From: Sphingorhabdus sp. YGSMI21
Lineage (GTDB): Bacteria; Pseudomonadota; Alphaproteobacteria; Sphingomonadales; Sphingomonadaceae
Assembly: GCF_002776575.1 (NCBI RefSeq)
Contig: NZ_CP022548.1
Location: 1,255,001-1,319,000, forward strand
Direction of reading: 5' to 3'
Length of the DNA: 64,000 nucleotides
Part shown: positions 54,398 through 64,000 of the stretch, piece by piece
Position numbering within the stretch: the first letter of the stretch is position 1
Layout: the number at the start of each line of letters is the position of its first letter
Notes under the pieces: generated by a model
Databases searched by the model: none
Seen by the model: only the letters and a program-made list of their open reading frames with translations
What the model was told of the DNA's origin: nothing
Translations under genes and position numbers: made by a program

Positions 54398-55069
54398 TCA
54401 AAAATCCACTTTTTCATAATGCGGCGGCGGTGCGATCACCTCCATCCGTTCGGACAATAAGGGCCGGAAGGACGGGCGGGACTTGAACATGCTGTACCAG
54501 TCCTTGGTCTGCTTGTGTCCTGTCCAGTCGATTGTGCCGAGATAATCGGCAACGGAAATCTGGGCGGCTGCCGCCAGATCGGCGAGACTCATCGTCGCCC
54601 CGGCCAGCCAGCTGCGGTGGTCGATCAGATAGTCGATATAATCGAGATGCGAATTCGCCCGGCGCATGGCTTCGCGCAAGATCTTGGCATCCGGCGGCTC
54701 GCGCCGGACCAGTCTCTTGTGCATCCGCTCGTGCAGCATCGGTGCGGTGACATCGCCATAAAATTGTTCGTCAAACCAGGCGACCAAGCGGCGAATCTCG
54801 GCGCGGTTGACCGCCGTGCCGTTGATCATCGGGGCCTTCTCGACCGTTTCCTCGATATATTCGCAAATGGCGACGCTATCGACCAGATGGAAGCCACGCT
54901 CGCTATGCTTCATCACCGGTGTCCGGCCGGTCGGATTCATCTCCAGAAATTCGTCGCGCTGGTCCCATGGTGATTCGCGCACCAGCTCATAGCCAACCGA
55001 CTTCTCGCCCAGCAGCAAGCGGACTTTGCGCGAAAACGGACAAAGAGGGAATTGGTACAACTGCCACAT
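54398..55069 (-). CDS. fzlA: FzlA-type FtsZ-binding GST-fold protein
   Basis: 223 aa. A GST fold with N-domain start LYQFPLCPFSRKVRLLLGEK and family C-domain features WLAGATMSLADLAAAAQISVADYLGTIDW. The C-terminus KSRPSFRPLLSERMEVIAPPPHY then EKVDF corresponds closely to Caulobacter FzlA, where the extreme C-terminus contacts the divisome. FzlA binds FtsZ and helps switch on septal wall synthesis. The active-site Cys/Ser region (CPFSRK) does not show whether it has catalytic activity. It is a single gene. Confidence 0.83.
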   Translation of the reverse strand: MWQLYQFPLCPFSRKVRLLLGEKSVGYELVRESPWDQRDEFLEMNPTGRTPVMKHSERGFHLVDSVAICEYIEETVEKAPMINGTAVNRAEIRRLVAWFDEQFYGDVTAPMLHERMHKRLVRREPPDAKILREAMRRANSHLDYIDYLIDHRSWLAGATMSLADLAAAAQISVADYLGTIDWTGHKQTKDWYSMFKSRPSFRPLLSERMEVIAPPPHYEKVDF

Positions 55070-55177
55070 GGGTATCGCTTAATCGCGATTGGGCACGGGG
55101 GGAAGAGACTTGATGCATTGGTGAGCGAATTTTACCCCCAGATTGGGGGACAATTGTCCGTTTCGAACAAGGAGTAA

Positions 55178-55263
55178 CGTCATTGCGAGGAGCCGCAGGC
55201 GACGTGGCAATCCGGAGCCGCACGCGCGACGCTCTGGATTGCTTCGCTACGCTCGCAACGACG
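55178..55263. repeat. Interspersed palindromic repeat, second type
   Basis: The sequence starts CGTCATTGCGAGGAGCCG and ends CGCTACGCTCGCAACGACG, with inner arms GGCAATCCGGAGC and GCTCTGGATTGC. This inverted-repeat type is widespread between genes in alphaproteobacteria. Just outside on either side lie GGACAATTG-containing sequences (55148-55159 and 55279-55289). Confidence 0.75.
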
Positions 55264-55302
55264 TGCCTTGGTGGAAATGGACAATTGCCATTTGGGATTG
55301 GA

Positions 55303-55638
55303 CTAATCCGCTTGATATATTGCCAGCCGGTTGCCCGCCGGATCAAGGCACTCGAACCGCCGTCTGCCGGGGAATGCGAAAATTTCTTCGACGATTTCAC
55401 CGTTCGCGGCCTTCACTTGCGCGAGAGATGCTTGGAGATCGTCGCTCTCGAATGTTGACATCGGGGCAACCGGCTCCGATCCTGCTGCAATGCCGATTTG
55501 TACCGGTCCGCCTTCGACCGCCGCATATCCCGGACCATAATCGGTGAAGGCAAAGCCGAAGGCTTTTTCGTAGAAGGCCTTGCTAGCGGGTAGATCGCTG
55601 GCTTTCATTTCGACGTAGTTGGGGGTTATTTTGGGCAT
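55303..55638 (-). CDS. VOC (glyoxalase/bleomycin resistance) family protein
   Basis: 111 aa, a single vicinal oxygen chelate domain. NYVEMKASDLPASKAFYEKAFGF starts it and RRRFECLDPAGNRLAIYQ ends it. Possible roles are glyoxalase-type isomerase, dioxygenase or antibiotic binding. It lies between the second-type repeat and the glutamate synthase tail gene. Confidence 0.85.
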   Translation of the reverse strand: MPKITPNYVEMKASDLPASKAFYEKAFGFAFTDYGPGYAAVEGGPVQIGIAAGSEPVAPMSTFESDDLQASLAQVKAANGEIVEEIFAFPGRRRFECLDPAGNRLAIYQAD

Positions 55639-55705
55639 GGCTTTTCCTTCTTAAATTCGCATGGGCGACGCAGATATGCAGCTAGGCATTGCTAGCACTT
55701 CTAAT

Positions 55706-55724
55706 CCAGAAATTACATTTCTGG
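55706..55724. terminator. Terminator-like hairpin
   Basis: CCAGAAAT, loop TAC, ATTTCTGG, then GTTTTG on plus and ATTAG on minus. The stem has eight perfect pairs. It could end the gltD-gltB transcript on minus, but the U-tract is better on plus where no gene ends. Confidence 0.5.
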
Positions 55725-55779
55725 GTTTTGTCATGCGGAGAAGGATGGGATGGTGCAGGGAGCATGATAAGAACATTAT

Positions 55780-56166
55780 CTAGGTGGCATCAAGGCACGC
55801 TCTCGGGCCAATGCGAAAATAACTTGTGTCGTTTTCATTCGTATATTTCAGTATTTCGACATTGTCTCCGATTGAGCAATCGACAATCAACTTGCTTGTC
55901 CCCTTTAATTGCACATGGCTCCCGTCATCCATCTTCACTTTCAACAAGGTCACGTAAGTGGGAACTTCTGTGACTGATGGCTGCCAGATTTTCACCAAAG
56001 TTCCCGAGACAAATTCAGGTGGATTTTTTGTCGCTGCCCAGAATCCCGTCGTATGGATGTAATATAGCAGAGCGAAAATGGCCCCGAGGCCTAACGCGAG
56101 CAAGAACAGGCCCCGCTCGCGTTTGACTTTCCAGATCCAATAAGCGCGTTGAATTTTCCAACTCAC
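55780..56166 (-). CDS. Small membrane protein of unknown function, tail of gltB operon
   Basis: 128 aa. One N-terminal membrane helix (about 20-42, LFLLALGLGAIFALLYYIHTTG) after a basic segment, and a C-terminal soluble domain rich in Val/Lys/Thr (about 45-128) with GTLVKIWQPSVTEVPTYVTLLKVK and VDCSIGDNVEILKYTNEN. It is AT-richer than gltB. No family recognised. The start is four nt after the gltB stop, so it is probably co-translated. Confidence 0.7.
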   Translation of the reverse strand: MSWKIQRAYWIWKVKRERGLFLLALGLGAIFALLYYIHTTGFWAATKNPPEFVSGTLVKIWQPSVTEVPTYVTLLKVKMDDGSHVQLKGTSKLIVDCSIGDNVEILKYTNENDTSYFRIGPRACLDAT

Positions 56167-56170
56167 AAAC

Positions 56171-60720
<4,550 letters not shown>

Positions 60721-60724
<4 letters not shown>

Positions 60725-61590
60725 TGTTTACCTGCGGCAAAAGCTATCGAGGCGCGCAGGCCTGCAGCTTGTATATCTGGCATCATCCTGTTGGTGGAAA
60801 CATTCATTCCCTGCGAAACGATTGCAATCAGGTCCTTGGCGTGAAGGGAGAATTTCCGACCGGCCGGCGAAGTCATAAATGCAGCGATGGCCGGGATATG
60901 TTCCTCTTCAAGCGATTTCATGGCTGCCTGACCGGTCATGTCGATGATCTCGTCATTATCGATCACCATTTGACCGTCACCGGTTTTCATCTTTTCGATC
61001 ATTCTGTCGGTGAGCTGGTCAGCATCGAGATTTTCGCGAACGCCGCGGAGCAAAGACCTGCCTGCGCTTGATGTGTAGAATTGATTGATCGCTCTGATTT
61101 CCGGCGCAGAGAAATTCTCGCCCATATATGCCGAAAGCTCGAGCTGAATTGTCGGAATATCTTTCTGAAGCCCGTCTCTCAGTACCGCCCTGCCTGCTGA
61201 CATGGCAGCCTTTCCGATCCCGGGATATTTTTTCTCCAGCGCAGCGTTGCTCGGTTCGGATTCCAAGGTGCGCGAAAATTGACGTTCAAAATTATCCAAG
61301 GCGCCCGCGATCGATATTTCCGCGGGGAGATAGAGTTCGGCAAAATTCCGGGTCAAATGGCCTTTGTCGTCGCCCTCCGTTTTCGGACCCGCGGACGGAT
61401 CCTCGCTGGCGTAGGCCGAAACTGGTGATGCGAGAGTGACAACGGCAAAACATAAAAGCATGAAAAGCCGGATTGTCTGATAGTTTCCGAGATCACTGCC
61501 CAAGCCAGCACCACAGATTCGATTTTTCGGGCGGAGCATATTCTTGCAATGAGCACGCTCAAGTCCGGGTGCGGAATATGGACGGGTCAT
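60721..61590 (-). CDS. DUF2059 domain protein (first copy before gltB)
   Basis: 289 aa from an ATG at 61590 with AGAGGG upstream; a start at 61461 would instead place a signal helix (MLLCFAVVTLASPVSAYA) at the very N-terminus, so the start is uncertain. The mature part contains two DUF2059-type blocks, INQFYTSSAGRSLLRGV and IAAFMTSPAGRKFSLH, each with the F-x-x-S-x-x-G-R signature. Function unknown; probably exported. It lies between a second DUF2059 gene and gltB. Confidence 0.8.
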
Positions 61591-61680
61591 GTTCTTGCCC
61601 TCTGCTGTTGCGTTACGGAACATTGCCGTTTGCCTGTCGTAGCGCGGCTGCTGGCCATTCTTGTCGAAGGCAGGTTGATC

Positions 61681-62415
61681 CTATTCATCGATGCTCTCCA
61701 TCCGTTTTTCGAATATTGTCCCAATAACTGCTTCCAGCGCAGCTTCTTCCCCCGGTGAATATTCACTGGTCCATTCATTCGTGATCTGATGGGATTCCAG
61801 AGCCATATCACGCAGTTTCGGGACCAGCCCGCTGCGTCCTAATTGGGCCAGAACAAGCAGGTCCTGGGAATCCATCTGGCCGGAAATTTTGGCCCCGGCT
61901 GTGCGCACATCGGCAAGTGTCGATTCTGCGCTAAATTCATAATCCGGAGACTGCTTCATGTCCGCCATAGTTGCTTCGTAATCTATCGCGTCCTGCGTTT
62001 GGGCAACGATTTTGCGGCCGGTCGGCGAGGAATAGAATTCGATCAGTACAGCCAGTTCGGCATCGGTGAAGGTCTTGCTATAAAGTGCCGCCTGGCGCGC
62101 CTGCAATTGCGGCAGTCTTTCCAGACTGGACCCGTTGACAATAGGGATCATCGCCTCGGCAAACTGCGCTACAATACCGGGAAATTCCTGTTCCAGTTCC
62201 ACCATTTCGGGATCACCGTCCAAAAGTTCCTGCATCAGTTCAACGGCCTGCTGGTCGTCGTCGGCGGTGCCGATGACATTGGCTTCGCTGTGCAATATTC
62301 TCGACAGCTGCAGCGCTGGTGATACTGGCTGTGGTGCCACAGTGGCAGCGCTCTGGTCGGAGGCGGGCACTACGGGACCGCCAACGGCCAGCAAGAGAGA
62401 TAGAAAAATTGTCAT
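61681..62415 (-). CDS. DUF2059 domain protein (second copy after gltD)
   Basis: 244 aa with a signal peptide (MTIFLSLLLAVGGPVVPAS). The DUF2059 signature is LIEFYSSPTGRKIVAQT at about 120-140; the second block (LGRSGLVPKLR) is degenerate. Acidic overall (ELEQEFPGIVAQF). The ATG overlaps the gltD stop by four bases, so the two are coupled. It shares the FYxSxxGR signature with the next gene, but the pair have diverged. Confidence 0.85.
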   Translation of the reverse strand: MTIFLSLLLAVGGPVVPASDQSAATVAPQPVSPALQLSRILHSEANVIGTADDDQQAVELMQELLDGDPEMVELEQEFPGIVAQFAEAMIPIVNGSSLERLPQLQARQAALYSKTFTDAELAVLIEFYSSPTGRKIVAQTQDAIDYEATMADMKQSPDYEFSAESTLADVRTAGAKISGQMDSQDLLVLAQLGRSGLVPKLRDMALESHQITNEWTSEYSPGEEAALEAVIGTIFEKRMESIDE

Positions 62416-63866
62416 GCCGCCACCTTCTCAGCCAATCTCTTCGTCCGCAAAAACCGGTGCATATGCTCGGTTACATCGCGGCCGTCCCGGATGCCCCAGA
62501 CGACCAGGCTGGCGCCGCGGACGATATCACCGGCGGCGAACACGCCTTCCAGATTGGTCATCATTGACTTGTGATCGACCCGCAAAGTGCCCCAGCGGGT
62601 GACGGAGAGGTCCGGCGAACCAAACAGGCCAGGCAGGTCTTCTGCATCAAAGCCGAGCGCCTTGATCACCAGATCGGCCTCGACGGTAAAATCGCTGTCC
62701 GGCTCTACTTCCGGCGACCGGCGGCCGCTGGCATCGGGCGCGCCAAGACGCATCCTGTTCGCGCGGACCGCGGTGACATGGTCGGTGCCCTCGACCGCTT
62801 TCGGGGCGGACAGCCAGACAAATTCGACGCCCTCTTCCTCGGCATTGCGCACTTCATTCTGCGAACCGGGCATATTGGCGCGGTCGCGGCGATAGAGGCA
62901 TTTGACCGATTTCGCGCCCTGCCGAATCGAGGTGCGGACGCAATCCATCGCGGTGTCGCCGCCACCGATGACGACGACATTCTTGCCCTTGGCATTAAAA
63001 CGGCCATTGTCGAAGTCGGGAACGGTGTCGCCAAAGCTCTTGCGGTTCGAGGCGATCAGGAAATCGAGCGCTTCCTCGACGCCCGGTGCGCCGACGCCCG
63101 GCATCTGGATTTCGCGTGCCTTGTAGACCCCGGTCGCGATGAGGATCGCATCATGCCTGTCGCGCAATTCTTCCAGCGTTGCATCGCGACCGACTTCGAA
63201 ATTCTCTTGGAACTCGATGCCGCCGTCTTTCAGTCGCTTCACCCGCCGCATGATCACATGCTTTTCCAGCTTGAAGCCGGGTATGCCGTAGGTCAGCAGC
63301 CCGCCAGCGCGGTCGTGCCGGTCATAGACATGCACATCATAGCCGGCGACGCGCAGATATTCGGCGGCGGTCAGACCCGCTGGCCCGGCACCGATAATGC
63401 CGACCGACTGGCCCTTGGGGCGACCGGGCTGCAGCGGTTCGACCCAGCCTTCTTCCCAGGCGGTGTCGGTGATATATTTTTCGACCGAGCCGATGGTGAC
63501 CGCGCCATGGCCGGAAAATTCGATCACGCAATTGCCCTCGCACAAACGGTCCTGCGGGCAGATGCGGCCACAGATTTCCGGCATGGTCGAGGTCAGATTC
63601 GACATTTCATAGGCTTCGCGCAGCCGGCCCTCGGCGGTCAGGCGAAGCCAGTCGGGAATATGATTGTGCAGCGGGCAGTGGACCGAACAATAAGGCACGC
63701 CGCATTGCGAGCAGCGGGCGGCCTGTTCGGCTGCCTTGTCGGGGGCATAGCGATCGGCAATCTCGCGAAAATCCTCGGCGCGCAGATCGGGGTCGCGTTT
63801 CTCGGGATAGGCCTGGCCCTTCTCGACAAATTTCAGCATTTCCAGTTTCTGCGGGCTTTTTGCCAT
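62412..63866 (-). CDS. gltD: Glutamate synthase (NADPH) small subunit
   Basis: 484 aa. The reductase subunit feeds electrons from NADPH to GltB. The N-terminal Fe-S domain has Cys52, 55, 60, 64 (CSQCGVPYCSVHC) and Cys99, 103, 109, 113 (CGRICPQDRLCEGNC); dinucleotide sites are GIIGAGPAGLTAAEYL (about 156-171) and VVVIGGGDTAMDC (about 285). It heads the operon gltD-DUF2059-DUF2059-gltB-small membrane protein. Confidence 0.98.
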   Translation of the reverse strand: MAKSPQKLEMLKFVEKGQAYPEKRDPDLRAEDFREIADRYAPDKAAEQAARCSQCGVPYCSVHCPLHNHIPDWLRLTAEGRLREAYEMSNLTSTMPEICGRICPQDRLCEGNCVIEFSGHGAVTIGSVEKYITDTAWEEGWVEPLQPGRPKGQSVGIIGAGPAGLTAAEYLRVAGYDVHVYDRHDRAGGLLTYGIPGFKLEKHVIMRRVKRLKDGGIEFQENFEVGRDATLEELRDRHDAILIATGVYKAREIQMPGVGAPGVEEALDFLIASNRKSFGDTVPDFDNGRFNAKGKNVVVIGGGDTAMDCVRTSIRQGAKSVKCLYRRDRANMPGSQNEVRNAEEEGVEFVWLSAPKAVEGTDHVTAVRANRMRLGAPDASGRRSPEVEPDSDFTVEADLVIKALGFDAEDLPGLFGSPDLSVTRWGTLRVDHKSMMTNLEGVFAAGDIVRGASLVVWGIRDGRDVTEHMHRFLRTKRLAEKVAA

Positions 63867-63905
63867 GCCGGATACTCGTTTCCCGTAAATTTTTGATGGT
63901 CGAAA

Positions 63906-63933
63906 CAGCCCGGTTGTCGGGATGTGCGGGCTG
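63906..63933 (-). promoter_or_regulatory. Inverted repeat in the gltD upstream region
   Basis: CAGCCCG ... CGGGCTG, seven perfect pairs around a 14-nt loop, about 40 nt before the gltD ATG. A further AT-rich dyad (ATATATGACATATAT) lies at 63986-64000. They may form a leader hairpin and a promoter element; I see no -35/-10 pair that I trust. Confidence 0.35.
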
Positions 63934-64000
63934 AACTAGCCAAAAAAACGGCGGGAGTCACGCGAAAATTGCAAGATAGGACAGTATATATGACATATAT

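Noticed and set aside
55178..55263. Possible small RNA gene between fzlA and the VOC gene
   Set aside because: It is an inverted repeat of a dispersed type without its own promoter or U-tract terminator.

Overview
The window is a gene-dense, GC-rich (about 60% by eye) chromosomal segment of an alphaproteobacterium, most likely order Sphingomonadales. The evidence is the gene order rpmH-rnpA-yidD-yidC-engB and proA-nadD-rsfS-rlmH-envC-ctpA, a DUF4167 protein, a Tim44-like protein beside mltA and smr, an FzlA-type divisome protein, and interspersed palindromes whose translations give peptides often seen in sphingomonad proteins. Genus cannot be fixed from sequence alone. Almost everything is core housekeeping. 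No transposase, integrase, phage module or CRISPR array is visible.

Layout. 1-2.1 kb is the only clearly accessory-looking stretch: two overlapping, degenerate tRNA-like genes and an AT-richer DUF2235 hydrolase with a LysM-like tail. 2.2-5.4 kb (minus) holds sucC, etfB and etfA, separated by large palindromic repeats. 5.6-9.8 kb (minus) holds an M61 peptidase, ppa, a DUF1206 membrane protein, a lipoprotein and a GNAT enzyme. 9.9-14.0 kb (plus) holds hisS-prfA-prmC and a DUF4167 protein. ygfZ, pyrC, rarD and a tiny membrane protein with a near-perfect promoter follow. 17.3-19.1 kb (plus) holds GNAT, DUF1330 and lipoprotein genes.

19.2-26.6 kb is one long minus-strand run: secB-murJ-trpS-murA, then SnoaL-like, ABM monooxygenase, cytochrome P450 and SDR genes, probably an oxidative catabolic module. 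26.9-29.5 kb (plus) holds the Tim44-like gene, mltA and smr. 29.5-35.2 kb (minus) holds a PGPGW membrane protein, rpmH-rnpA-yidD-yidC-engB, a GST and dapE. 35.3-39.4 kb holds a secreted ClpP/crotonase-like protein, comM (yifB), and the cell-shape pair M23 peptidase plus bactofilin. A cluster of six GANTC sites separates that pair from the long plus-strand operon proA-nadD-rsfS-rlmH-envC-ctpA-dsbB-coq7 (39.6-46.8 kb).

46.8-53.1 kb (minus) holds a DUF885 peptidase, paired bacterial-PH-domain membrane proteins, a nitronate monooxygenase-like enzyme and lysC. ubiG and a GNAT gene follow on plus. 54.4-63.9 kb (minus) ends the window with fzlA, a VOC protein and the glutamate synthase operon gltD-DUF2059-DUF2059-gltB plus a small membrane protein.

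The points most worth a second look are the GANTC cluster, two DUF2059 genes wedged between gltD and gltB with ATGA overlaps, an interspersed-repeat fragment apparently forming the start of rnpA, the leaderless small-protein promoter, the DUF2235-LysM gene beside odd tRNAs, and an 80-bp overlap between the M23 peptidase and bactofilin genes. No single obviously new multi-gene system was found.
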